A stretch of DNA of 59,730 nucleotides from a virus, in the IMG/VR virus record IMGVR_UViG_3300020395_000008, positions 1 to 59,730 of that record; one strand, given 5' to 3'. The notes beneath the pieces were generated by a model. It was not told the origin of the DNA. It searched no databases and saw nothing but the letters and a program-made list of their open reading frames with translations. Below are positions 27,145 through 35,439 of this stretch, in pieces; the stretch's first letter is position 1; every line of letters starts with the position of its first letter. The position numbers and the translations under genes are program-made.

Positions 27145-28404
27145 ATGACTAGAAGAGGGGTATGGGACATTCAGGATGTAAGGGATAAACTCCTTGCAGG
27201 AGATCCTTGGAATAGATATAATGCTCTGTTTACATCAGGAATTAATATCTATGGGGAATTAGGACAAAATAATCAAGATGGTACTGGAATAGGAACAAAA
27301 CTTGCACAGGTTGATTCACAAGAGAATTTTGCACATGTTGGTGGATGTGATAATACTTCATTTGGAGTTACGGAAGATGGAAAATTATATTCATGGGGAG
27401 CTTCACAGGCGGGAAGATTAGCAAATGGTGGACCAAATTTTAAATATTATTCATCACCAGTTCAAGTACCTGGTACAACATGGGCTGCTACTTGTTATTC
27501 TGACACCTATTCTATGATGGCAACCAAGACTGATGGATCCGCATGGTTTTGGGGAGGTTCAGGTCCAAGCAACTATGCAAGAAGTATAGCGGGATGGCCG
27601 TATAATAATAGTTGTTCTTCTCCAGTTTTGATACCTGGTACTTGGACAGCAAATCCTAATAGAATAGATCAGCAAAAAATGATATTCACAGAAAAATCAG
27701 GATTTGCCATTGATGCAAGTGGTAATTTATATTCATGGGGAAGTAATGGTCATGGATGCTTGGGACTCAATGCACCAGATACTGTGGTTGCTAAAACTCA
27801 AGTAGGTACTGATTCTACTTGGCAATGGGTTACTGGTTATCATCATAGTCCTTCTTCTAATACTGCGGCCGTTAAAACTGACGGTACACTGTGGATGGTA
27901 GGTGGAGGAGGAGCTCCTAATGGATGTTTAGGATTAGGACCATATAAACCAGATGGACTTTCCTCCCCAACTCAAATAGGTACTCTTGATCATTGGACGA
28001 GTGTTACTTCTGGACAGATGTATTGGCTCGGAGGAGGTTTTGCTGCATGTGATAATTCAGGAAAAATATTTGTATGGGGAGCAACTGATACAGGGACGTT
28101 TGGGACAAATCAAGCAGATGTCCAAATTTCTTCCCCATATAATTTACCTGGTGGACCTTATAAAATGGTTCAGATATGTGAAAAGACTATGATTCGTATG
28201 AAAGGCGATGACACTTTATGGGTAAGTGGTGATGTTCATGCTGCTGGAATGGTTCCCGAAACAGGACATCAGTATATGTCATCACCAGTTCAAGTACCTG
28301 GTGCTGTTGTTGGATTCTCTAGTGATAAGATTGGTATGTGGGGCAGCGGTACTTACCTGAATATAGGAGTTATCGGTCCTAACTTGACCCCTGCTCAATT
28401 ATAA
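27145..28404 (+). CDS. RCC1-type beta-propeller protein (adhesin candidate) 1
   Basis: This 419-aa protein is built of about seven RCC1-type repeats, enough for one seven-bladed propeller. Each repeat follows the pattern D-G-x-L-Y/W-S-W-G-x-N-x3-G-x-L-G, then S-S-P-x-Q-V-P-G-T-x-W (examples: GKLYSWGASQAGRL, YYSSPVQVPGTTW, GNLYSWGSNGHGCLGLN). A short N-terminal tag, GVWDIQDVRDKLLAGDPW, precedes the propeller and recurs in the genes at 29150 and, more loosely, 34190. A perfect AAGGAGG ribosome binding site lies nine bases before the ATG. It follows a tail fibre gene and lacks a shaft of its own, so it may attach to a fibre as a separate tip. The RCC1 fold call is strong; the adhesin role is inferred. 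Confidence 0.75.
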   Translation: MTRRGVWDIQDVRDKLLAGDPWNRYNALFTSGINIYGELGQNNQDGTGIGTKLAQVDSQENFAHVGGCDNTSFGVTEDGKLYSWGASQAGRLANGGPNFKYYSSPVQVPGTTWAATCYSDTYSMMATKTDGSAWFWGGSGPSNYARSIAGWPYNNSCSSPVLIPGTWTANPNRIDQQKMIFTEKSGFAIDASGNLYSWGSNGHGCLGLNAPDTVVAKTQVGTDSTWQWVTGYHHSPSSNTAAVKTDGTLWMVGGGGAPNGCLGLGPYKPDGLSSPTQIGTLDHWTSVTSGQMYWLGGGFAACDNSGKIFVWGATDTGTFGTNQADVQISSPYNLPGGPYKMVQICEKTMIRMKGDDTLWVSGDVHAAGMVPETGHQYMSSPVQVPGAVVGFSSDKIGMWGSGTYLNIGVIGPNLTPAQL

Positions 28405-28407
28405 ATA
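28400..28407 (+). promoter_or_regulatory. T4-type late promoter before the 28439 gene
   Basis: A perfect TATAAATA overlaps the stop codon of the first RCC1 gene and lies 31 bases before the next ATG. Confidence 0.75.
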
Positions 28408-28438
28408 CAAACAAAGAAAGGATTAAATTTAAACAATT

Positions 28439-29146
28439 ATGGCTAAGAATATTAAATGGATACAGGTTGATGCAGATACTCAAGTATCCATAGCTATTAC
28501 TCCTCCTAAAACAGGTGCTACTAATCCTAACCTAACAGATTTGGTTGAGCAGTTTGATTGGGGACAGTATAAGTATGGAACTGTTGCTGATAGTGTAACT
28601 GTAGATAATTCTAATTTTATATTTGAAATAAGTGATGCAGAATATATTGCTGATATTGTAGCAAAAATTAATGAATATGTGAGTGAATGGAAAGTGGATG
28701 TATATAAGGAAGAGAAAGAAGTGCGTAAGCAACAATTAGGAACCTATGCGGATAGTGTTTATGCATCAGCATCTGGTTATAAGTATGATGCTGCAGTTGC
28801 ATTTATTAGTAGTGCAACACCTAATGCAGGATTAACTACAGAAGCATTCTATCGTGGGTGTACTGTCAGTACTCTTGCTAATAAGATTAAAACTAATCAT
28901 GAAGCATATATTACTGATGAGGCTAGAATTGCTGGAGTGCGTGGACTGATTTATGATAGAATAGATGGGATTAATGCAGGACTCGATACTTCTACTGTGA
29001 CAAAAGCACTGGAATCATATGCTGGTATTCATACTAATGAGAAGGTTGGAACCAGATCTATAGGAATAGGGACTGAAACCGAAGATGTAAATGTAGGATA
29101 TTATAAACCCTCTGGAATGGCAGAGCGTATCCAATATAGTATTTAA
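28439..29146 (+). CDS. Unknown protein between two RCC1 propeller genes
   Basis: I do not recognise this 235-aa protein. The N-terminal half contains beta strands (NIKWIQVDADTQVSIAITPP, NSNFIFEISDAEYIADIV). A charged helix follows (EWKVDVYKEEKEVRKQQLG), then a helical stretch (YADSVYASASGYKYDAAVAF, LANKIKTNHEAYITDEARIA), and a Gly/Thr-rich end (GTRSIGIGTETEDVN). It is expressed from its own late promoter and is followed three bases later by another RCC1 gene. Size, mixed fold and location would suit a fibre-assembly chaperone or a connector that carries the propeller, but this is a guess from context. Confidence 0.5.
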   Translation: MAKNIKWIQVDADTQVSIAITPPKTGATNPNLTDLVEQFDWGQYKYGTVADSVTVDNSNFIFEISDAEYIADIVAKINEYVSEWKVDVYKEEKEVRKQQLGTYADSVYASASGYKYDAAVAFISSATPNAGLTTEAFYRGCTVSTLANKIKTNHEAYITDEARIAGVRGLIYDRIDGINAGLDTSTVTKALESYAGIHTNEKVGTRSIGIGTETEDVNVGYYKPSGMAERIQYSI

Positions 29147-29149
29147 CTT

Positions 29150-30379
29150 ATGGCTATAACTGATAAAGAACAGGGAGTCTGGGATGTTGATCAGGTTTAT
29201 AATAAAATAAACCAAGGTGGCATCTGGAAATATAATGGTGCAGCAGGGGAACCTGGTGGTGTATGGCAGTGGTACTACGATAATTATGGAAGATTAGGAA
29301 TTAATGAGGAACCCACTACTCCGAATACTTATTATTCTTCTCCTGTTATGGCTAATGGAACATTTGATGATAGTTGGGGGCAGACTATTACTACGTTTGC
29401 AAGGGGAAATGATGGATCACTGTGGGCATGGGGATATAATGGTATGGGATTATTAGGACAAAATGATACTGCCAGTCGTTCTGTACCAGTTCAAATAGGA
29501 ACTGATACTGATTGGGCTAAGAATGGTAGTATTGGGAGGTGGGTCAAAACTAATGGAGCAATGTATGTTTGTGGCCCCAATAGTGATGGAGCACTTGGTC
29601 TTAATATGCATTATGGTTCTGGGGAGGTGACTTCAAGTACTGGAAAATCATCACCAGTTCAACTAGGAACTGAGACTACATGGGCCCAATCAGAATATTC
29701 CCATTCAAAGTTGTTTAGTCTTAAAACTGATGGAACCGCATGGTATTGGGGAGGTTGGAGTTTTGGATGTGCAGGAAATGGAACAACATCTGGAACTCGT
29801 TCATCACCAACTCAACTTGCTGGATATACTTTTGCCAGTATGGGAAATTGTGGTGCTCCTACTACTCATCATTATGGGGGAGTTACTCCAACTGGATCTT
29901 TGTATATGTGGGGAGCAAATGCTTCTGGACAATTAGGACTTAATGAAGGCCCTTATAGAGCTCCTTGGCAACCTAACTGGGGTAGAACTAACAGAGATAA
30001 ATCTACTCCTAATAGTGTGCCTGGTACTACATGGAAATACATGCAGAACGGTCTAAGCACTACTCTTGCAAGTAAAACTGATGGTACATTATGGGCATGG
30101 GGATATGGTGCTCCTGGAGGATTGGGACTTAATAGCACAGGACAATATTCATCACCCACCCAAATCGGAACTGACACTACATGGACAGGAAAGATATTCC
30201 AATCTGGTTATAGGTCTGCTGCTGTCAAGACTGATGGATCAATATGGGTATGGGGAGCTAATAGTTATGGTGGTTTAGGGGTTAATGATAATACAAGTTA
30301 TTCATCACCTATTCAATTACCTGGATCGTGGACAGATATGGGAGATGGTTACTATATGAACCTCATCAAAGCTGGATAA
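29150..30379 (+). CDS. RCC1-type beta-propeller protein (adhesin candidate) 2
   Basis: This 409-aa protein has an N-terminal tag EQGVWDVDQVYNKINQGGIW, like that of the 27145 protein, followed by about seven RCC1 repeats. Clear copies are GSLWAWGYNGMGLLGQND, GTAWYWGGWSFGCAGNG, GSLYMWGANASGQLGLN, GTLWAWGYGAPGGLGLN and GSIWVWGANSYGGLGVND, each followed by a S-S-P-x-Q strand. The blades are nearly identical in the sequence that forms the core and vary in the loops. It starts three bases after the 28439 gene and probably shares its late transcript. Receptor binding is inferred from virion context and the propeller fold. Confidence 0.75.
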   Translation: MAITDKEQGVWDVDQVYNKINQGGIWKYNGAAGEPGGVWQWYYDNYGRLGINEEPTTPNTYYSSPVMANGTFDDSWGQTITTFARGNDGSLWAWGYNGMGLLGQNDTASRSVPVQIGTDTDWAKNGSIGRWVKTNGAMYVCGPNSDGALGLNMHYGSGEVTSSTGKSSPVQLGTETTWAQSEYSHSKLFSLKTDGTAWYWGGWSFGCAGNGTTSGTRSSPTQLAGYTFASMGNCGAPTTHHYGGVTPTGSLYMWGANASGQLGLNEGPYRAPWQPNWGRTNRDKSTPNSVPGTTWKYMQNGLSTTLASKTDGTLWAWGYGAPGGLGLNSTGQYSSPTQIGTDTTWTGKIFQSGYRSAAVKTDGSIWVWGANSYGGLGVNDNTSYSSPIQLPGSWTDMGDGYYMNLIKAG

Positions 30380-30382
30380 ATA
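30375..30382 (+). promoter_or_regulatory. Near-consensus late promoter at the start of the modification island
   Basis: GATAAATA (one mismatch to TATAAATA) overlaps the stop codon of the second RCC1 gene and precedes the first oxygenase gene by 21 bases. It implies that the following enzyme genes are expressed late, with the virion proteins. Confidence 0.55.
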
Positions 30383-30403
30383 AGTAAAAATTGCTTTTTT
30401 ATT

Positions 30404-31039
30404 ATGCAAAATCTATATGACTTGATTATAATTAGAGAAAATGTGGTTCCTCAAGAACATATAGAGGAATTGATGTTTTTGACTAATAGTGAGGATACAT
30501 CCCAAGCAACGGTTTTTAAGGAAGAAACTGAAGGAAAAAGCATAGATAGAAAAGAAGATAAAGGAAGGGAAGATTTAAAAATTAGAAATACTTTATGGTA
30601 TCCCATACCTGATGAACAGTGTGCTAAATTGGAAGGAGGTATTTCTCAAGCTTATTTTAATCATGTTCAACCAAAGTATAATTGTGAGTTTAAGAATTAT
30701 GAACCAGCACAATTTCTTGGTTATCCAGTAGGAGGACATTATCTGCAGCATATTGATGGAGAACAAATAAATCGTCAAACTGGAGAATGGGAACCAGCTT
30801 TAGATAGAGATGTTTCCTTTTTATTTTATTTGAACAATGAGTATGGAGGAGGAGAAATTGAGTTTCCTACTTTAGGGTTGACTATTAAACCCAAAAAAGG
30901 TATGATGATAGCATTCCCTTCTTATAAGGAATTTCCTCATAAGGTACATCCTGTTACATGGGGACATAGATACACATTGGTTAGTTGGATATCAACAAAA
31001 GAAAAACTTTATGACACCATTCCAAAAACAGGGGTTTGA
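30404..31039 (+). CDS. 2-oxoglutarate/Fe(II) oxygenase, prolyl 4-hydroxylase type
   Basis: This 211-aa protein has the double-stranded beta-helix of the prolyl 4-hydroxylase family. The iron site is H116-x-D118 (HYLQHIDGE) with the distal H179, and R189 in HKVHPVTWGHRYTLVSW binds 2-oxoglutarate. The strand pair SFLFYLNNEYGGGEIEFPTL is typical. Such enzymes hydroxylate proline or other residues of proteins, using O2 and 2-oxoglutarate. The gene opens the modification island directly after an RCC1 gene and overlaps the next oxygenase gene by 29 bases. The substrate is unknown; a virion protein or a nucleotide sugar or glycan are all possible. Confidence 0.85.
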   Translation: MQNLYDLIIIRENVVPQEHIEELMFLTNSEDTSQATVFKEETEGKSIDRKEDKGREDLKIRNTLWYPIPDEQCAKLEGGISQAYFNHVQPKYNCEFKNYEPAQFLGYPVGGHYLQHIDGEQINRQTGEWEPALDRDVSFLFYLNNEYGGGEIEFPTLGLTIKPKKGMMIAFPSYKEFPHKVHPVTWGHRYTLVSWISTKEKLYDTIPKTGV

Positions 31040-31571
31040 GGTAGTAAAGGGGTATATTCCTCCTTTTTTTTCCACTTACCTTAGAAATTATTTTACTCTT
31101 AGAGCACAAATTGATCCTACTTTAACGGGTGATCCTCAAGCTCCTAACTCTCATTGTGTTTATGGAGATCCTGCATTTGAAATGGTAATGGCTATGTCAA
31201 CCATTGATATACAAAATATAGTAGGTAAGAATCTTATACCACAATATACCTATGCAAGAATCTATAAGAATGGTTCTGTCCTTAAAAGGCATAGTGATAG
31301 ACCTGAGTGTCAATACTCCATCACTCTATGCTTAGGTGGAGAGTATGATAAGCACTGGCCTATATGGATAAATGATTATTCTGGTAAAAGTCATGAGGTT
31401 CCACTTGACGAGGGAGACATGGTGGTCTATCATGGGACAGCGTTAGAACATTGGAGAGATAAATTTGAAGGTACTACACAGTATCAACTCTTTATGCATT
31501 ATGTGGATGCACAGGGTGAATTTAAGGATAGAGTATTTGATGGTAGACCTAATCTTGGAATGGAAAAATGA
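31011..31571 (+). CDS. 2-oxoglutarate/Fe(II) oxygenase 2
   Basis: This 186-aa protein shows a second oxygenase fold with metal residues H94-x-D96 (LKRHSDRPECQYSITLCL) and distal H147 (ALEHWRDKF), followed by a closing strand YQLFMHYVD. The usual arginine of the 2-oxoglutarate site is not obvious, so the cosubstrate contact may differ. It resembles small oxygenases common in marine T4-like phages. The start overlaps the upstream gene by 29 bases and has no clear ribosome binding site, so it may depend on coupled translation. It overlaps the downstream TPR-glycosyltransferase gene by four bases. The substrate is unknown. Confidence 0.75.
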   Translation: MTPFQKQGFEVVKGYIPPFFSTYLRNYFTLRAQIDPTLTGDPQAPNSHCVYGDPAFEMVMAMSTIDIQNIVGKNLIPQYTYARIYKNGSVLKRHSDRPECQYSITLCLGGEYDKHWPIWINDYSGKSHEVPLDEGDMVVYHGTALEHWRDKFEGTTQYQLFMHYVDAQGEFKDRVFDGRPNLGMEK

Positions 31572-32878
31572 ACATGATACCTCAGTTAATTGGAGAACTT
31601 TTTCAGGGAAGGGAATATCCTGCTGCACGAGAACTTGCTATTGCATATTTGAGGCAAAAGGAAGATGATGATATAAGATTTATGCTTGCAGGAATTTACC
31701 ATGAGGAAAAGAAATATGAAGAAGCATTAAAATGTATAGAGAAAGTTCCTCTCAGTGAGATGGTTATTGTTCATAAAGCAAAAATTCTTTATTATCTAGA
31801 AAGAGCACCAGAAGCAGAAGCACTTCTTCGATCTCTTCCTAAAAAATGGAAAAAGGATGAATCATATATGATAGATCTTGGATTGTATATGACAGCTCAA
31901 GGTAAATTAAATCAGACTAGAAAATTAATAGGTCCGATTGCTGATACAAATGTACGTGCTTCATTTAATTATGGTTGGCATTTATTAGCAGAGGACAAAT
32001 TTCAGGAAGGTTATAGGTATATTCGTGCAGGTGCTATAGATGAATTAAGAGTATGGGGACATGAGTGGATATTAAGAAAGGACTATAATATAGGTGAACA
32101 ATATCGGTGGAAACTTGGGGAGGAAGTAGATACGATTGCTTTTTACCTTGAAGGTGGTATGGGTGATGGAATGATATTTGTTCGTTATGTAGAACATCTT
32201 AAAAAGTATTGTAAGACAGTAAAAATATTCTCTCCAAAACAATTGATACCTTTATTAGGGGCATGTGGGTTTCAGAATTTGTATGAACCAAAACAGATAG
32301 TAAAGACTAAGTGGGATAAGTATGTACCTGCTATGTCAGCTCCTTACTTCTTAGGACTCAATGATCCTATGGAAGGTGTGACTTTTCCATATTTTAAAAA
32401 GAAAGCAAATCCTGTTCCAGAAATGAATCGGATTGCAAATGGTAAAAAGAAAATTTGTATTCGTTGGAAAGGAAGTGCTCAGTTTGAACATGAGCAGTTT
32501 AGAAGTATTCCTATAGAAAAGATGTTGGGACTTGAAAAGTTTGGACAGTTATTTTCTATTCAACTTGAAGATAGTGATTTACCTAAGAATGCAAATGTAT
32601 GGGATCTTGCTCCTAGTATTAAAACATGGAATGATACCTATGATATCTTTGCAGAATCTGATTTGGTGATTACTTCTTGTACTTCTGTTGCTCATTTAGC
32701 TGGTGCAATGGGAGTACGGGTGATAGTATTACCTCCTTTAAATTCATATATTACATGGAATACAAAAGAGATGAGATGGTATCCTGATAACGTTGTGGTA
32801 TTGCAGCAAATGGAGTATAATAGTTGGGATAAGACCATAGATAAACTATACGAAATGATGGAGAACTGGGAATGGTAG
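31568..32878 (+). CDS. TPR-repeat protein with GT9 (heptosyltransferase-like) domain
   Basis: This 436-aa protein has TPR-like helical repeats over about 1-175 (YPAARELAIAYLRQKEDDD, KKYEEALKCIEKVPLSEM, PEAEALLRSLPKKW). A Rossmann-type glycosyltransferase region follows: FYLEGGMGDGMIFVRYVEHL, KICIRWKGSAQFEHEQFRS, and near the end DLVITSCTSVAHLAGAMGVR. That last stretch is the acceptor/donor pattern of GT9 ADP-heptose transferases. TPR domains fused to glycosyltransferases usually grip protein substrates, as in O-GlcNAc transferase. The ADP-heptose genes 11 kb downstream make a heptosyl donor a reasonable guess. It is coupled to both neighbours by short overlaps. Confidence 0.75.
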   Translation: MNMIPQLIGELFQGREYPAARELAIAYLRQKEDDDIRFMLAGIYHEEKKYEEALKCIEKVPLSEMVIVHKAKILYYLERAPEAEALLRSLPKKWKKDESYMIDLGLYMTAQGKLNQTRKLIGPIADTNVRASFNYGWHLLAEDKFQEGYRYIRAGAIDELRVWGHEWILRKDYNIGEQYRWKLGEEVDTIAFYLEGGMGDGMIFVRYVEHLKKYCKTVKIFSPKQLIPLLGACGFQNLYEPKQIVKTKWDKYVPAMSAPYFLGLNDPMEGVTFPYFKKKANPVPEMNRIANGKKKICIRWKGSAQFEHEQFRSIPIEKMLGLEKFGQLFSIQLEDSDLPKNANVWDLAPSIKTWNDTYDIFAESDLVITSCTSVAHLAGAMGVRVIVLPPLNSYITWNTKEMRWYPDNVVVLQQMEYNSWDKTIDKLYEMMENWEW

Positions 32879-33495
32879 AACAAATAGAAACTATGAAATA
32901 TGACTTATTCCCTACTCATATAGTAAGGAGTAAGTGTCCATCCATCACACCAGAGGATAAGCAAGAGATGATGGCTTGCACTGACTGGATGATAGAGCAG
33001 AAGATGTATACTGAGAGTGAATTAGTACCTAAGTATCAAACTCATGTAATGTTATTCAGAGATGATGCACCACCTATCTGGAAGAAGTTGAGAGAAGAAT
33101 TTTATAATGCATGTAGGAATTATCTGCAGAATGTAGATAGTTTTTGTAGTAATCAGGATGCATTGGACTTTACTGGTTCAGGTGCATGGGTATATAAAGG
33201 ATGGAAGTCTATAGATCAGCAAGAAACTAATCCTTGGCATGATCATAACCCTTCATTCTTATCTGGTGTATATTATCTACATGATCCTGGTGATGGAACC
33301 ACTGGAGGCACTGAGTTTCATGATCCAAGAAAGGCAGAAGCACAGGGAACCAGAATGCAAGAGATCTTACCAATAGAGAATACATGGATTATATTTCCTG
33401 GTTGGTTGGCTCATCGGAGTAGACAGTTACCATTAGAAGCACCAAGATATGTGGTTTCGGGTAATTTGTATGTGAAAGTAAGGGATGGATTATGA
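32872..33495 (+). CDS. 2-oxoglutarate/Fe(II) oxygenase 3
   Basis: This 207-aa protein has the pattern of the phage-type oxygenases that carry H-x-H instead of H-x-D: NPWHDHNPSFLSGVYYLHD (H123, H125), GGTEFHDPR, then IIFPGWLAHRSRQ (H181) and PRYVVSGNLYVKV with R192 for 2-oxoglutarate. The first start codon overlaps the upstream gene by seven bases; a second ATG seven codons in is possible. The enzyme would hydroxylate an unknown target. Its neighbours, a GT9-like transferase upstream and a GT-A transferase downstream, suggest that hydroxylation and glycosylation act on the same product. Confidence 0.8.
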   Translation: MVEQIETMKYDLFPTHIVRSKCPSITPEDKQEMMACTDWMIEQKMYTESELVPKYQTHVMLFRDDAPPIWKKLREEFYNACRNYLQNVDSFCSNQDALDFTGSGAWVYKGWKSIDQQETNPWHDHNPSFLSGVYYLHDPGDGTTGGTEFHDPRKAEAQGTRMQEILPIENTWIIFPGWLAHRSRQLPLEAPRYVVSGNLYVKVRDGL

Positions 33496-34190
33496 AAAGA
33501 GCCATATTTACATTTTATAATCTTTCTCTTGATATTGATATCGTAAGACTTCAGGCAGAGGTAGTTAATAAACTTAATACAACAGCAGACTTTCTTCCGT
33601 TATGTTCTCAGACACATGGAGAGGAAGTTATTCATCCTGATGCGGTTGATTATGGATTTACTCAATTGTTTGTAGAGAAGAAGTATGATACTGTTCTTTT
33701 ATTAGATGTGGATTGTATTCCTTTAAATGCTTATGCACTTGAATATACTTTTGAGCAAGCAGAGAAAGGTAAGTTGATTGGTAATGTACAGAGAGGAATG
33801 CATTTAGACAATGATGAGCATAATTATGTTGCACCATCAGCATTTTGTTTGACACGTCAGATGTATGAAGACTTTGGAAGAATGACAGTGAAACCTGATC
33901 ATAGGAAGGCTGATACTTGTGGATATTATACTTATAGAGCACAGGAAAATGGAATAGATGTTGAGATGTACCAACCCACTCACTTTCAACGTAGACCTAA
34001 AGAGGGTGTATGGGATCTTGGGAAAGGTCGTGGAGAATGGGGTATAGGTACTACATATTCAAATCATCTAGGAGTAGAAATGTTCTATCATTTATTTTCT
34101 GCTCGTGAAAAAATATATAATGTTTACTTCTATGATAAATGTGAGAAGATTGTAGGAATAAATAGGTTGAAAGGATCCTCTCAGGTATAA
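33492..34190 (+). CDS. GT-A-fold glycosyltransferase-like protein
   Basis: This 232-aa protein begins with a strand-helix (KRAIFTFYNLSLDIDIVRLQ). It carries a metal/nucleotide-binding D-x-D at 72-74 in the stretch YDTVLLLDVDCIPLNAYALE, as in GT-A enzymes that use nucleotide sugars. Later elements are APSAFCLTRQMYEDFG and a C-terminal part with GRGEWGIGTTYSNHLGVEM. The family could not be fixed. It is coupled to the oxygenase upstream by ATGA and to the RCC1 propeller gene downstream by TAATG. A propeller adhesin is therefore translated from the same message as these enzymes. Confidence 0.65.
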   Translation: MKRAIFTFYNLSLDIDIVRLQAEVVNKLNTTADFLPLCSQTHGEEVIHPDAVDYGFTQLFVEKKYDTVLLLDVDCIPLNAYALEYTFEQAEKGKLIGNVQRGMHLDNDEHNYVAPSAFCLTRQMYEDFGRMTVKPDHRKADTCGYYTYRAQENGIDVEMYQPTHFQRRPKEGVWDLGKGRGEWGIGTTYSNHLGVEMFYHLFSAREKIYNVYFYDKCEKIVGINRLKGSSQV

Positions 34191-35419
34191 TGGCAGAACT
34201 TAGACAAAATACTTGGACATTAAATCAATGGTATGATCAGGATGTGGCAGGAGATGCGAAGTATGCGGCCGCAGGTAAATTATGGGCATGGGGATATAAT
34301 TTATATGGACAATTAGGACAGAATCAAAGTGGACCTACAGCAAGTTATTCATCACCAATTCAAATAGGAACTGATACTAATTGGAGTAAGGTAGCGAATA
34401 ATGGTTACAACAATATGTTTGGCATGAAACAGGATGGAAGTTTATGGGCATGGGGAAGGAACTCAACTTACATAGGAGGTGGATCTTTAGGACTTAATGA
34501 TGCTATAGATCGTTCATCACCAACTCAATTACCTGGTACAGGGTGGCAGATGACTCGTGATACTTTTAATTCGGGTTATGGGGCTACAAGTGCCATAAAA
34601 GAAAATGGATCATTATGGATATGGGGATCTAATCAAGAGGCACAATTAGGTCTTCCAAGAGTTGCACCTTATTGGTATTATCTATTAGAGTATTCATCAC
34701 CTGTTCAACTTCCTGGAAATTATTCCAAAACGAGATATGGGAGTAGACTGAGTACTGGTGGAGCATTGTCGATGTGGGGTGCTAATCAATTTGGTGAATG
34801 TGGGCAAAACACTGGTCCTACAACACCAATGGGTGCTTATTCATCACCTGTTCAAATACCAGGTACTTGGTCTGATTTTATGAGAACTAATAATGCACCC
34901 TATCAATCTTGTAGTGGAATTAAAAGTGATGGAACCTTATGGGCATGGGGATATGGTGGTGAGGGAGCATTGGGACTAAATGATAGATCATATCGTTCAT
35001 CACCAACTCAAGTACCAGGTACGTGGTTAAGATGTGCTAGTGGAAATCAAGGCGTTTATCAAGCATGGCAAAAACCTGATGGATCTATATGGTTTGCAGG
35101 AGGTTCTACATCCCCCTACATTAACTTTGGATATCCTGGTAAGAGATCCTCACCCACACAAGTTCCTGGTACAATGATACCATCAATAAGTCATTTTGTT
35201 ATTGGTGGTCAAGGACTCTTTTTAGATGTACCTAATAGTAAAAATTATGTTACTGGTCCTAATGGTCAAGGTAAACAGGGAAATAATACTACCCCTGGTG
35301 GATATGCAGATGTAACTTATGTTCCTTCGGTATGGGATAAGTTTAAAGATAGTGGGATGGGTATAGATCAGATAGGAAATGCAAATTCTGACTCAAACTT
35401 TGCCATTGAACAACAATAA
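34190..35419 (+). CDS. RCC1-type beta-propeller protein (adhesin candidate) 3
   Basis: This 409-aa protein has a short N-terminal segment RQNTWTLNQWYDQDVAGDAK and then about seven RCC1 repeats. Examples are GKLWAWGYNLYGQLGQN, GSLWAWGRNSTYIGGGSLGL, GSLWIWGSNQEAQLGLP, GALSMWGANQFGECGQN and GTLWAWGYGGEGALGLND, with the linking strands YSSPIQIGTDTNW and RSSPTQLPGTGW. The last blades are more diverged (TGPNGQGKQGNNTTPGGYAD). It begins inside the stop codon of the glycosyltransferase gene, which is unusual for a virion protein and ties it to the modification enzymes. Confidence 0.75.
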   Translation: MAELRQNTWTLNQWYDQDVAGDAKYAAAGKLWAWGYNLYGQLGQNQSGPTASYSSPIQIGTDTNWSKVANNGYNNMFGMKQDGSLWAWGRNSTYIGGGSLGLNDAIDRSSPTQLPGTGWQMTRDTFNSGYGATSAIKENGSLWIWGSNQEAQLGLPRVAPYWYYLLEYSSPVQLPGNYSKTRYGSRLSTGGALSMWGANQFGECGQNTGPTTPMGAYSSPVQIPGTWSDFMRTNNAPYQSCSGIKSDGTLWAWGYGGEGALGLNDRSYRSSPTQVPGTWLRCASGNQGVYQAWQKPDGSIWFAGGSTSPYINFGYPGKRSSPTQVPGTMIPSISHFVIGGQGLFLDVPNSKNYVTGPNGQGKQGNNTTPGGYADVTYVPSVWDKFKDSGMGIDQIGNANSDSNFAIEQQ

Positions 35420-35422
35420 ATA
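35415..35422 (+). promoter_or_regulatory. Near-consensus late promoter before the sulfotransferase gene
   Basis: AATAAATA (one mismatch to TATAAATA) overlaps the stop codon of the third RCC1 gene and lies 17 bases before the next ATG. Confidence 0.45.
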
Positions 35423-35439
35423 ATCAAAATCACTTTATT

